64,000 bases of DNA from CAVXFB01 sp963760935. GTDB lineage: Bacteria; Planctomycetota; Planctomycetia; Pirellulales; Thermoguttaceae. The translations under genes and the position numbers were made by a program. Positions 19,011 to 27,792 of this stretch are shown piece by piece; within the stretch, counting starts at the first letter, position 1; every line of letters begins with the position of its first letter. Below the pieces are notes generated by a model that was given only the letters and a program-made list of their open reading frames with translations, ran no database searches and was not told the origin of the DNA. Where the stretch lies: the NCBI GenBank assembly GCA_963760935.1, contig CAVXFB010000006.1:806001-870000 (forward strand), given 5' to 3'.

Positions 19011-20206
19011 TTGCCAATCCGTACCGTGCAGTACCAGGATATCACGACTGACGAACAGTTGCGGCAGTACTGCCGGTCGTTGGCCCAAGCAAAGACGATT
19101 GCCTTCGATACCGAGTTCGTCTCGGAACACACATACCGCCCGGTGCTGTGTTTAATTCAGGTCGCCGCCGACGGCGAGTTGGCAGTCATCGACTCCATAG
19201 CGGTTCCGGACGCGACTCCATTCTGGGAAGCCATCGTCAAGCCGGGTCATGAGACGATTGTTCATGCCGGACGAGGCGAAATGGAGTTCTGCCTCCACGC
19301 CATCGACCGGCGGCCGCAAAAGTTGTTCGACGTGCAGCTTGCCGCGGGGCTTGCCGGGGCCGAATATCCGGCCGGACTGGGGACGCTCGTCTCGAAATTT
19401 CTTGGCCGCACGCCACCGAAGCACGAAACGCGCACCGATTGGCGCCGCCGACCGCTGAGCAAGCGCCAGGTCGAATATGCCCTGAACGACGCCCGATATC
19501 TCGCGCCGCTTCGCGACACAATTCACAATAAGTTGGTGGAACTCGGCCGCCTCGATTGGTTCGAGTCGGAAATGAAGGTGTGGATCGACAGCATTGTGGA
19601 ATCCATGTCGCACGAGCGGTGGCGACGTGTTTCAGGCAACGCGGGCATCGATGCTCGCGGGCTGGCGATCATCCGCGAGTTGTTCCACTGGCGTGATGCG
19701 GAGGCACAACGACGCAACCAGCCCGCGCGGCGAATTCTTCGTGATGACTTGATCGTGGAACTGGCGCGGCGTGGTTCGGCTGATGCGGCCCGCATCGTTG
19801 CAGTCCGCGGAATGGAACGCGGCGATTTGCAGCGGCGGCTCGGCGAAATCGCAGCGGCAATCCAGCGTGGGCTGGACGTGCCTGAGGCGGAATGTCCGCC
19901 GCGCGCCGGCGCGAACAGGTGCCGGAACTTTCGGTGCTTGGGCAATTCCTCTTCGCCGCCCTAGGCAGCATCTGCCGCGACGCCCAGCTTGCTCCAAATC
20001 TCGTCGGCACCCCCAACGATATCCGGGAGTGGGTGGCCTATCGAACGGGGCACGGCCGCGGCAAAACAGGTGCGGCGCCTAAACTCGCACAGGGATGGAG
20101 GGCGGAGTTCGTCGGCCGGCTATTTGACGATCTACTGGCTGGAAAATTAGCGGTCCGAGTGGCCGAGCCAAAATCGGATCATCCATTGGCCTTTGAACAC
20201 ACGTAG
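19011..20206 (+). pseudogene. rnd: Ribonuclease D, frameshifted near the C-terminus
   Basis: The frame from TTG 19011 (GTG 19026 is an alternative) shows the DEDD exonuclease domain: IAFDTEFVSEHTYRP with the first Asp and Glu, a VHAGRGEMEFCL second motif, and QVEYALNDARYLAPL as the third. An HRDC-like helical domain follows (ARGLAIIRELFHWRDAEAQRRNQP). At about 19902-19908 one base is missing: the frame then ends in a Cys/Arg-rich tail at 19964, while the adjacent frame continues REQVPELSVLGQFLFAALGS... to 20206 as a second HRDC-like part. RNase D trims tRNA and other RNA 3' ends in the cytoplasm. The catalytic domain is intact. It begins 15 bases after the antiporter gene. Confidence 0.85.
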
Positions 20207-20240
20207 CGTCGGCCCAGTGAGCCGGATGGGCCGAACAGAC

Positions 20241-20326
20241 TGAGGATGGGCTGTCCATCGCGTAGGGTCCACCCTGCGGATCGGGCTGAGGATGGGCCGA
20301 CCACCACGTAGGGTCCGCCCCGCGGA
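20241..20326. repeat. Two imperfect 40-base direct repeats
   Basis: Units at 20241-20280 and 20287-20326 both read TGAGGATGGGC...CGTAGGGTCC...CGCGGA-type sequence, spaced with a 46-base period. The GTCCGCCCCGCGGAC core is itself palindromic. This type of intergenic repeat is familiar from planctomycete genomes. Just after it, CTTCCTGG (20353-20360) pairs with CCAGGAAG (20376-20383) in a hairpin. No gene lies in 20207-20441. Confidence 0.6.
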
Positions 20327-20441
20327 CAGCACACACTGAATAGGTTGGGAAACTTCCTGGTCCGCGGGGCAGAACCCAGGAAGCGCTGTGAGTCGTGATG
20401 TTCTTCACCGGAGGCGCGACCGATGGTCGCCGCAGGGTAAC

Positions 20442-20690
20442 ATGTCGAACCAAACCGAACGATCGAGCGGAGACGAACTTGGGAAAGCGTTGGCGAGCAT
20501 GCGGCGACAGCTACGAGTCCTAACCACTGCGGTCTTGTTGCTGACCCTGGCGGTCGCACTCTGCTTTGCCGCCGTTTATGGACAATTGGCCAACTATTTT
20601 GGCGGCGATGGCCTGCTGCAAGGTGGCGTTGCGGTTGGCACAGCCGCACTCGGGTTTGCTCTTGGCTGGATCGCTCGGCGTAGGGCATAA
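20442..20690 (+). CDS. Small two-helix membrane protein
   Basis: 82 residues from ATG 20442: a charged N-terminus (SNQTERSSGDELGKALASMRR), a first hydrophobic helix (VLTTAVLLLTLAVALCFAAV), a short loop and a second glycine-rich helix (GGVAVGTAALGFALGWI) ending in RRRA. The basic C-terminus suggests both ends lie in the cytoplasm. A frame open further upstream to 20388 would start inside the repeat zone and was not used. No family recognised. Probably a cytoplasmic-membrane protein of unknown role. Confidence 0.5.
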   Translation: MSNQTERSSGDELGKALASMRRQLRVLTTAVLLLTLAVALCFAAVYGQLANYFGGDGLLQGGVAVGTAALGFALGWIARRRA

Positions 20691-20715
20691 CACCGATTGA
20701 AAATCCCGCGTGCCG

Positions 20716-21114
20716 TCATTTCCCGGTTGAATCGTCGTTGATGCCTTGCTGAACTTCGGCGGCCAGACGATCAAGGGACTCTTGGGCGTCGCGATAATTG
20801 TCCATCGACGTGTCCTTGAGATTCTGCCGCAGAATGCCGCGCACCTCTCCGATCGCGTTATTCATCCTCTGATAATCCGCCGCGGTCGGGCTACCGCCCT
20901 GTTGCGAGTCGTGGCGATAGGGCGACTCGATCTTTGCCCGCTGTTCGGCAAAGCGCTTGCCGCGGAGCAACGCGGGCCACACGATCGCGTCATCGGAGGC
21001 AGCCATCGCTTCACTCGCCGCCGATTGATAGCTCGGAGCTTGATTGGCTCCATTAGCGTCCGGCCGTGGCGTGCTAATCGGTTGTTCGGGTAGAGCCAAG
21101 CCACTCGTCGCCAA
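20716..21114 (-). CDS. Hypothetical protein, probably exported
   Basis: 132 residues from TTG 21114. The codons just upstream stay open for about 12 residues (KPGIAVAACALATSGLALPE), which resembles the end of a signal peptide with a possible lipobox-like Cys. No good start precedes them, so the true N-terminus may be lost or frameshifted. The body is soluble and helical (AADYQRMNNAIGEVRGILRQ and NYRDAQESLDRLAAEVQQ). It is convergent with the two-helix gene. Function unknown; it may be a decayed lipoprotein gene. Confidence 0.4.
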   Translation of the reverse strand: MATSGLALPEQPISTPRPDANGANQAPSYQSAASEAMAASDDAIVWPALLRGKRFAEQRAKIESPYRHDSQQGGSPTAADYQRMNNAIGEVRGILRQNLKDTSMDNYRDAQESLDRLAAEVQQGINDDSTGK

Positions 21115-21676
21115 CGCGCAAGCCGCGACGGCGATGCCGGGCTTTCGACAAAGTCAATCGTGCCAATGTGCGTGGACCGCAAGAAATGGACAGAATGACG
21201 GCGCCAAGCAGAAGAATACCAGGATCAAGTAATACGTAAAGTGCGGTACGGCTTGCCCTCGCTTCAGGCGAAGGCAAGAGCGCAGCAGCCACATAGACCG
21301 CTACGGTTAACAGGTTGCAATCCACGCGTTCGATACGATCCAGGTAGCATTCCAAGGTATGTCGGCCGACTTGCCCGAGTGTGGTCGATTTGACACGCTA
21401 GCCGCCGCTCTCAGCATGTTATATGCGTTTTTCAACGGCATTGGCTTGTCCGGCACAAGTGCGCGTCGATATCAGATGCGTTACAGCCTAGATGGCGATG
21501 GTTCCTCGCCTTTTCACCTGATTGTTCGGCCGCGGCGCGCCGCTGCTGACCAAGGGGTATTTTTGTTAGGTGTGGCAGGCACAAACATAATCGCTGGCTA
21601 CTGTCCACGTGGCGGAGCAGGGCAGGGGAGCGCTATTCGAGCTTGATTCTCAGGGACCGACCGATAGAATGTCGGC
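21115..21676. other. Gene-poor stretch with a G-rich repeat copy
   Basis: About 560 bases. Open frames on both strands are short and without domain features. A copy of the dispersed motif GCAGGGCAGGGGAG lies at 21617-21630. The promoter for the metallophosphoesterase gene at 21677 should fall in the last 100 bases. Confidence 0.4.
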
Positions 21677-22816
21677 GTGACTTTGCTCTACAACGCGATG
21701 ATGCTTGCCATCGACGTCGCTGCAATTTGGCTCGTCAACCGGCGCAAGACCCTGCTTGTCTGGGCTGTCGTCATGGCATGCGCCGGCGCGGCTGCCTTGG
21801 CGCTCGCCAGCCTCTTCTCCGGATTCTTCGCGAGTCGGGCCAGCACCTATCAGCTTTGGAGCAATAGCAGCCGGCAGGGGGTCCTGGGCCTCTTGAGCGA
21901 AAGCCGTTTTGGCATGTTCCGGCTCTGGGCCTATGCTATCTTCCTACACGGCTTCCTGCTGTTGGTTGGCACCGCCGTCGCTTGGCGGCGCATTCGACCG
22001 ATTCTGGCCGGGGCAGCCGCGTTTGGGGGCATTGCCGTCGCGCTTGTCGCTGCCGATGCCTTTCTGATCGAGCCGCATTGGATCGAGGTCTCCCATCGCC
22101 AGATCGCCAACTCCAAAATCCGTCATCCCGTGCGGATCGTGGTCGTGGCCGATTTGCAGGCCGACCGCTTTGGCGATTACGAGCGCTCGGTGTTGCGGCA
22201 GGCGCTGGCCGAAAAGCCCGATCTAATTTTGCTGGCTGGTGACTACCTTCAAGCCCCGTGGGCCGATCAGGCGACGCTGCGGGCCGATTTTCACGACTTC
22301 CTCCGCAAGATCGACTTCACCGCGCCGCTCGGCGTTTTCGCGATCCAGGGCAACGTCGATGTAAGTCCTAGCGGTTGGCAAGCGATGTTTGCCGGCTTAG
22401 GCATAACGACCGTCGATGCCTGCCGTTCGTTCGATCTTGGCGAGTTGCAATTGACGTGCATTGGCCTCGTCGAGTCGTTCGATCGGTCGCTGACGATCGC
22501 CGGCGACCGCCCCGACCAATTTCACTTGGTCTTGGGCCATGCGCCCGATTACGCAATGGGAACGATCGACGCCGATTTGCTGCTGGCCGGCCACACGCAC
22601 GGCGGTCAGGTTCGGCTCCCGTGGTTTGGGCCCGTGATCACCCATTCGCGCGTCCCGCATGCGTGGGCCGCCGGCCGGACCGAACTGCCCGGCGGTCGCA
22701 TTCTGTTAGTATCTCGCGGCATCGGCATGGAGCGGGGCAGGGCCCCTCCGATGCGCTTTCTCTGTCGGCCCGAGCTCATGGTGATCGACCTGGTCGCGGC
22801 CGGCGATAATACATAA
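21677..22816 (+). CDS. Membrane-anchored metallophosphoesterase (YkuE-like)
   Basis: 379 residues from GTG 21677. Four hydrophobic helices occupy residues 1-145, followed by a calcineurin-like phosphoesterase domain: RIVVVADLQADRFGDYE, ILLAGDYLQ, IQGNVDV, LVLGHAPDY and LLLAGHTHGGQVRLP. The last two motifs are canonical metal sites. Motif I is DLQ instead of DxH and motif III is GNVD instead of GNH, so two usual His residues are absent. The enzyme may use a modified metal centre or have narrow activity. Relatives act on cell-envelope phosphoesters. It sits in the cytoplasmic membrane, with the domain on an undetermined side. Confidence 0.8.
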   Translation: MTLLYNAMMLAIDVAAIWLVNRRKTLLVWAVVMACAGAAALALASLFSGFFASRASTYQLWSNSSRQGVLGLLSESRFGMFRLWAYAIFLHGFLLLVGTAVAWRRIRPILAGAAAFGGIAVALVAADAFLIEPHWIEVSHRQIANSKIRHPVRIVVVADLQADRFGDYERSVLRQALAEKPDLILLAGDYLQAPWADQATLRADFHDFLRKIDFTAPLGVFAIQGNVDVSPSGWQAMFAGLGITTVDACRSFDLGELQLTCIGLVESFDRSLTIAGDRPDQFHLVLGHAPDYAMGTIDADLLLAGHTHGGQVRLPWFGPVITHSRVPHAWAAGRTELPGGRILLVSRGIGMERGRAPPMRFLCRPELMVIDLVAAGDNT

Positions 22817-22846
22817 AGGGTAATGCCAACGAAACGACGGAAATAG

Positions 22847-22908
22847 AGGGCGGCCCCAATTGCCCGGAGCGTTCTTCGCACCATCGGGGGCTGTCTCCTT
22901 CTCCTGTT
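22847..22908. repeat. Decayed copy of the RAYT-type palindrome
   Basis: Sequence around CCCGGAGCGTTCTTCGCACC and GGGGGCTGTCTCC aligns by eye with the copy at 533-606 (CCCGGAGGGTGCTTTGCAC, GGGGGCTGTCCCC), sharing order and spacing but with many substitutions in the left arm. It lies in the gap between the metallophosphoesterase and phosphohexomutase genes. Confidence 0.5.
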
Positions 22909-22931
22909 TCTGAGAATCGCTACAAGCGAGG

Positions 22932-24329
22932 GTGGCCGTGGGAATCTATAAGCAAACCGAGATCTGTGGCGACGTATCGGAACTTTCGCCTGCGGCTTTC
23001 CAACGCTGGGGATGCATGCTGGGCCGACAACTGCCGCCAATGGCCAAGTTTGTTGTCGGCGGCGATGTCCGGGCGTCGACGCCCACCTTTCTCGCAGCCC
23101 TGATCGACGGCCTTTGCCAGGCCGGCTTGGACGTCGTAAATCTCGGCCAGCTTCCTACGCCGATGATCTACTATGCCAAGCGACGCCTGAACGCCGACGG
23201 CTGCGCCATCGTAACCGCTTCGCACAACGATGCCTCGATGAATGGGCTGAAGTGGATGCTCCGCGACAGGCCGCCCACGCCCGATGAAATCGTCGCGTTG
23301 GAACACGGCGACGAACAAACCGTCGGTGATGGGCACCGCCGCGACGTCACCACGCCCCGAACGCTCGACGTGTCGTTCGACTACGTGGCCTGCCTCCAAG
23401 AGACGTTCGTCGAATGTCTCGGCATTCAGCGGCATATCGTGCTCGATCCGATGCACGGCGTCTGGGCCGAACGAGTACGGCGTTACATGCACGCCATCTT
23501 CCCGCAGTGCATGTTCGCCACGATCGACGACAACATCGACCCTTGCTTTGGCGGTCGAGCGCCCGATTGCTCGCGCTCCCAAGAGTTGCTGGACCTGTGC
23601 GAGGCCGTCTATCGCGAGCGTGCCCACCTGGGCATCGCGTTTGACGGCGACGGCGATGGGCTGGCACTGGTCGATAACGAGGGCGTGGCCCTTAGCGCCG
23701 ACGAGACCGCCTGGGTAGTGCTGAACTGCCTGGGCGACGACTTGCGCGATGAGCGATTCGTGCATGACTTGAAGTTGTCAGACCGCCTGATTGAGACCGC
23801 CCGCCAATTCGACGCCGAACCGCTTGCCGAGCATAGCGGCGACACCTTCATCCGCCGCCGGATGCTCGACTCGGACGCACTATTCGGCGCCGAGGTCACC
23901 GGCCATTACTATCACCGCGCCCTCGAAGGCGGCGACGACGGTCTTTACACGGCTTGCCTGCTGATCGACTACCTCGCTCACTCCAATACCACGTTGGCCG
24001 ACCTCCGGCGGACTTGCCCCTCGATCTTTGTCACGCCCGATGTGCAGATCGCCGTGCCGATCGGCAAGCAGCCGGGTCTGCTCGATCAGATCCGAACCGC
24101 GTGGGCCGAGTTCCCCCAGACATCGATCGAAGGGCTTCGCATTGACATGCCCGGCGGTTGGGCGCTGGCGATCGATTCGACGATCGACCCCCAAATGACG
24201 TTCCGCTTCGAGGGGCTCGATTGGCATGCGCTGGACGACTTGGTCGAGCGATTCTGCGATAGCGTTCACGACATCGGCGACGAACTGTGGACTCGCTACC
24301 GCGCCGCAATGCGGGCTGAGGAGCAGTAG
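22932..24329 (+). CDS. Phosphoglucomutase/phosphomannomutase family enzyme
   Basis: 465 residues from GTG 22932. All four family loops are present: the phosphoserine loop CAIVTASHNDASMNG, the metal loop IAFDGDGDGLALVDNEG, the sugar loop GAEVTGHYYHRALEGGDDG, and a C-terminal phosphate-binding domain (FRFEGLDWHALDDLVERF). Length is normal. These enzymes move phosphate between C1 and C6 of hexoses, feeding cell-envelope and storage polysaccharide synthesis in the cytoplasm. Whether it prefers glucose or mannose phosphate cannot be told from the loop sequence alone. It stands as an isolated gene. Confidence 0.9.
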   Translation: MAVGIYKQTEICGDVSELSPAAFQRWGCMLGRQLPPMAKFVVGGDVRASTPTFLAALIDGLCQAGLDVVNLGQLPTPMIYYAKRRLNADGCAIVTASHNDASMNGLKWMLRDRPPTPDEIVALEHGDEQTVGDGHRRDVTTPRTLDVSFDYVACLQETFVECLGIQRHIVLDPMHGVWAERVRRYMHAIFPQCMFATIDDNIDPCFGGRAPDCSRSQELLDLCEAVYRERAHLGIAFDGDGDGLALVDNEGVALSADETAWVVLNCLGDDLRDERFVHDLKLSDRLIETARQFDAEPLAEHSGDTFIRRRMLDSDALFGAEVTGHYYHRALEGGDDGLYTACLLIDYLAHSNTTLADLRRTCPSIFVTPDVQIAVPIGKQPGLLDQIRTAWAEFPQTSIEGLRIDMPGGWALAIDSTIDPQMTFRFEGLDWHALDDLVERFCDSVHDIGDELWTRYRAAMRAEEQ

Positions 24330-24531
24330 GCCGCACATTGCCATCACCGGCCATTCCTCATGGTCGCACGTCCCCGAGCCGACAGCCGGCCGTGGATTTT
24401 TGCCCCGCCGTGCCCTTTCTTGCGTAGAACCTGCTATAAAGCCGCTTCGCTGCCGAGGCTGCCGCACATATCGCGTGCCTGCCACTCTTGTCGAAATAAC
24501 GTATACTTGATCCGAGCGAAAGGAGCCTCGC

Positions 24532-25635
24532 GTGCCCCAGGTCGATTGGTATTTTGCGCGTGGAAACAAGCAGAGTGGTCCCGTATCGTCGGTCGATCTA
24601 AAGCGATTGGCCGATGTTGGCGAGCTTCGGCCCGACGACCTGGTTTGGCGCGAAGGTCTGAGCGAATGGGTGATGGCCCGCAACGTGCGCGGTCTGTTCG
24701 ACGAGGACGCCAGCCCGTTCCCGGTCGAACCGGCGGCGGCCAAGGCGGCCGAGCCCTCGCCCCAGGCCGCCACCCCTGAGTCGCGCGGGGCCCCCGCCGC
24801 GCCTCCAGCCCCATCGCGCCATCTATTCGATGCACTACTCGATCGGCTGCGATCGGCATTTAGCGACTCGTCGGTCGACACGATGGGCACCTTCTTCCGC
24901 GCTTGCGGCATATATGGACTGCTGGCCGCTATGGTCGTGGGCCTTGGTTTTGCGGCACTTGTCGCAGTCAGCGCGAACGCGCCCGGCAGCATTCCCTGTG
25001 CGGCGGGCCTGATCCTGCTGTTGGCGGCGCTCCAATACGCCGCCGCCAAAGCGTGTGGGTTACTGGAGCGGCTGAATCGTAGCATCAGCAGCACGCTCGG
25101 CTCGTCCACGCTGCCCGATTGTGTGGCGATCTTGAGCATTGCGGCCGCCGTGTCCACTGTCCTGGTGTCGATTGCCGCCGTCATCGAGGGTTCGTCTTTC
25201 GTAGCGATTCCGCTCGGCGTTGCTGGTTTCATCGTGTTCGTCTACGCGGGCATAGTCGCCCTCCGACCCACGTCGGCAAACGTGAGCATTGCTGGCAACG
25301 ATCAGCCCGCACCGGGCGACGAAGCTCTCGCGGTACTGACGTTTCTCGTAAAATGGCTCGCGCGAGTTGTGCCAGTTGCATTTGGCGTTGGCGTGCTGTG
25401 CGCGACGTTGGCGCTGGGCTACGCCTTCTACCAAGCCATGGCCGGCGACGAGTTTCTGCCGATCGCGCTCATGACGGCAGTGTCCGCCTCCTACGCTCTG
25501 TTCTACTTTGCGGCCTTGCCATTGGTCGCGTATCTGCTACTACTACTCTACGGGTTGGCGCTCGATCTCTGCCGTGCCATTCTGGGCGAAAAGGTGCCAG
25601 GAACCGTTATTGACATGAAGGGAACGGTTTGCTAA
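24532..25635 (+). CDS. GYF_2-domain membrane protein
   Basis: 367 residues from GTG 24532 behind AAAGGAG. The N-terminus is a GYF_2 domain: VDWYFARGNKQSGPVSSVDL, then LRPDDLVWREGLSEWVMA (residues 4-52). This domain binds proline-rich or extended peptides. A Pro/Ala-rich linker (about 66-97) leads to a membrane part with about six hydrophobic helices (about 118-350). GYF_2 fused to membrane segments is common in planctomycetes. Function unknown; a cytoplasmic peptide-sensing domain on a membrane protein is the likely architecture. The RAYT gene starts nine bases after it. Confidence 0.8.
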   Translation: MPQVDWYFARGNKQSGPVSSVDLKRLADVGELRPDDLVWREGLSEWVMARNVRGLFDEDASPFPVEPAAAKAAEPSPQAATPESRGAPAAPPAPSRHLFDALLDRLRSAFSDSSVDTMGTFFRACGIYGLLAAMVVGLGFAALVAVSANAPGSIPCAAGLILLLAALQYAAAKACGLLERLNRSISSTLGSSTLPDCVAILSIAAAVSTVLVSIAAVIEGSSFVAIPLGVAGFIVFVYAGIVALRPTSANVSIAGNDQPAPGDEALAVLTFLVKWLARVVPVAFGVGVLCATLALGYAFYQAMAGDEFLPIALMTAVSASYALFYFAALPLVAYLLLLLYGLALDLCRAILGEKVPGTVIDMKGTVC

Positions 25636-25644
25636 TATCCCGGC

Positions 25645-26334
25645 ATGGGACGAGCATTGCGAGTTGTCGCCGGTGGGTTCGCATACCACGTGCTAAATCG
25701 GGCAAACGCGCGAATGCGGATATTCGCCAAGTCGAAGGATTACGAAGCGTTCGAGCACATTCTCGCCGACGCGGTGCACCGAACGCGGATGCGTTTGCTG
25801 GCCTATTGCGTGATGCCGAATCATTGGCATTTGGTGGTTTGGCCGCGCGAGGATGGGGACCTTTCGACGTTCGTCGGCTGGCTGACGCTGACGCACACTC
25901 AGCGATGGCACGCGCACCGGCAGTCGGTGGGCTCCGGTCATGTGTACCAGGGGCGTTTCAAGTCGTTCCTGGTCGAGTCGGATGAATACCTGTGGACGGT
26001 TTGCCGCTACGTGGAGCGAAATGCGTTGCGAGCCGGATTGTGCGGACGAGCCGAGGAGTGGCGCTGGTCGAGCCTTTGGCGGCGCGAGTTTGGAGACGCG
26101 GAAGCACAGGAGGTTCTATCGAAGTGGCCCAACGGCGTGCCAAAGGACTGGGCACGTCGCGTCAATCGGGCGGAAAGCAAGCCGGAATTGGAGGCATTGC
26201 GGCGCTGTGTCAATCGCGGGCAGCCGTTTGGAAGCGAGAAATGGGTGGAGGGGATGACCAAGCGGTTTGGCCTTGATTCAGCATTCCGCCCCCAAGGGCG
26301 GCCCCGGAAGGACTCCGAAAACAACGGTTCCTGA
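25645..26334 (+). CDS. REP-associated tyrosine transposase (RAYT)
   Basis: 229 residues. Y1_Tnp domain: GGFAYHVLNRANARMRIF at the start, CVMPNHWHLVVWP with the HUH metal motif (NHWH), SGHVYQGRFKSFLVESDEYLWTVCRYVERNALRAGL with the catalytic Tyr region, and WRWSSLW. RAYTs are single-copy ssDNA transposases that mobilise REP palindromes. The final codons (GS and stop) lie inside the left end of IS110 copy A, so the C-terminus has been trimmed by that insertion. The core domain is intact. A related, interrupted gene is at 57973-58656. Confidence 0.9.
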   Translation: MGRALRVVAGGFAYHVLNRANARMRIFAKSKDYEAFEHILADAVHRTRMRLLAYCVMPNHWHLVVWPREDGDLSTFVGWLTLTHTQRWHAHRQSVGSGHVYQGRFKSFLVESDEYLWTVCRYVERNALRAGLCGRAEEWRWSSLWRREFGDAEAQEVLSKWPNGVPKDWARRVNRAESKPELEALRRCVNRGQPFGSEKWVEGMTKRFGLDSAFRPQGRPRKDSENNGS

Positions 26335-26430
26335 TACTATAACCGCCGCATGTTGAGGCCCCTTGCTGGTGGAGTAGGATGGAGACTCGTAACAGTCCAT
26401 CTTTTCTCCACCAAACAAGGAGACCTGTTC

Positions 26431-27435
26431 ATGTGGTACGTTGGTATCGATCTACACCGTGAGACTATTGTGATGGCGGCCGTAAACGACGCGGGTGAAG
26501 CCACCAATCCGACGACGATTCGCTGCGAAGACACCGCTGCCATCGTTGAGGCAGTTCAACAGTGGAAACGTTTCCGCGCGGTCATCGAGGCCAGCGCCAC
26601 CTATCGCTGGCTCTACGACCTGCTCGCCCCGTACGGCACGATCCTGTTGGCCCATCCCTTACGTCTCCGCGCCATGGTACAGCGGCGCAGCAAAACCGAC
26701 AAGTTGGATGCACAGTTGCTCGCTAATCTGCTGCGGATCAACCAGATTCCACTGGCCTATATTCCACCAGAACCCTACCAGCAGTTGCGCGATCTAACGC
26801 GCCGCTGCGCGCGGCTGGGCCGCGAATTGGCCGAGGCAAAGATTCAACTGCGGGCCTTGCTGGCCAGGCGAAATCGGCAATCGCCCTACCGAACGCCCTT
26901 CGGTGTGCGCGGTTTGGCTTGGTTTCGCGGTCAAGACTTCGGCTGGATCGAAAATCTTGTCCGCGACGAGCTGTTGGCGCGGCTGAGACACTTTGGCCGA
27001 CAAGCAACGATCATTGACGAGCACCTCGAGCGGATGGCGACGCAGTTTCCACAAAGGGAGGCGTTGACCGACATTCACGGCATTGGCCTGTACTCGGCAC
27101 TATTGATCGTGGCCGAACTCGGCGAGCCGGAGCGCTTTCACGCCGCCAAACAAGTCGGGGCTTACGCCGGACTAACTTGCCGCGTGCACCAGTCGGGCGG
27201 ACATTGTTATCGAGGATCGATCACCCGGCAAGGATCGAGCTGGTTGCGCTGGATTCTCGTCGAGGCCGCCATGAAGGCCATTCGCCAGGACGCCGCACTG
27301 AAAAACTTCTACACGCGGGTGCGCAAGCGGTCCGGCGCAAAGATTGCGCGGGTGGCGGTTGCCCGCAAGCTGGCGGAGATTTGTTGGAAGCGGCTGCGAC
27401 GTTGGCACCACGAACATGCCAGCCAAGTCGCCTAG
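26431..27435 (+). CDS. IS110-family transposase (copy A)
   Basis: 334 residues from ATG 26431, behind AAGGAG; the upstream in-frame extension lies in the IS left end and is not coding. N-terminal DEDD RuvC-like domain: MWYVGIDLHRETIVMAAV (first Asp), RAVIEASATYRWLYDLL (Glu), and RRSKTDKLDAQLLANLL (paired Asp). C-terminal Tnp_20 domain: DIHGIGLYSALLIVAELGE, AYAGLTCRVHQSGG and GSITRQGSSWLRWILVEAA, which contains the serine used for strand exchange. IS110 recombinases are guided by an element-encoded bridge RNA and insert without target duplications. Complete and probably functional, since two copies are nearly identical. Confidence 0.95.
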   Translation: MWYVGIDLHRETIVMAAVNDAGEATNPTTIRCEDTAAIVEAVQQWKRFRAVIEASATYRWLYDLLAPYGTILLAHPLRLRAMVQRRSKTDKLDAQLLANLLRINQIPLAYIPPEPYQQLRDLTRRCARLGRELAEAKIQLRALLARRNRQSPYRTPFGVRGLAWFRGQDFGWIENLVRDELLARLRHFGRQATIIDEHLERMATQFPQREALTDIHGIGLYSALLIVAELGEPERFHAAKQVGAYAGLTCRVHQSGGHCYRGSITRQGSSWLRWILVEAAMKAIRQDAALKNFYTRVRKRSGAKIARVAVARKLAEICWKRLRRWHHEHASQVA

Positions 27436-27784
27436 AGAAAGACGAGATCGCGCACGAGTACGGTCGCTGCTGGCCCGCAAAGGTGTCTCGTGAGACGCTG
27501 GGTTTGCACTGCATTCCTGATTGGGCACTGCGGCCGTGAACAGTACAATATGCGACGGGCCTCGGCCTGGACGGCACGAATGGGTGACTACACAGTGCGC
27601 GAAGTAACGATAAACGGAGTTGGCAGTCCATGCCGGAGCCTTTCGGCGAATCCATTCGCCGACCAGGGCGCTCATTGCCGCCCCTGGACCCCGGCTAGCC
27701 TCTCTCCGTTCCGATGTTGTTATGATCCTGGAAAATCCGAAAATCCGGGCCTTGACTCAGCGGCGGTTATGGGTGACACCTTTT
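27436..27784 (+). ncRNA. IS110 right-end non-coding region, candidate bridge RNA locus (copy A)
   Basis: 349 bases after the transposase stop with no convincing gene, kept almost identical in copy B (33531-33879). In IS1111-type members of the IS110 family the structured bridge RNA that pairs with target and donor DNA is encoded in this right end. Antisense frames here are only shadows. The assignment rests on family knowledge and position; the RNA fold was not computed. Confidence 0.45.
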
Positions 27785-27792
27785 CAAACCCC

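Larger units (their letters stand above)
26326..27784 (+). mobile_element. IS110-family insertion sequence, copy A
   Basis: A 1,459-base unit repeated almost exactly at 33531-34989 in the opposite orientation. The limits are where the two copies stop matching: left end GGTTCCTGATACTATAACCG, right end GGGTGACACCTTTT. There are no terminal inverted repeats, as expected for IS110. It has a short left end (105 bases before the transposase) and a long right end (349 bases after it), the layout of the IS1111-like subgroup. A and B differ by at least one silent base (CTA vs CTG Leu codon near 26796). Confidence 0.85.

Noticed and set aside
20241..20326. Possible CRISPR-like repeat pair
   Set aside because: Only two imperfect units with a 6-base gap, internally palindromic, no cas genes nearby; it is an intergenic repeat.
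21359..21646. 95-codon plus-strand frame
   Set aside because: No ribosome site or domain pattern, and its end overlaps a G-rich repeat copy; treated as non-coding.
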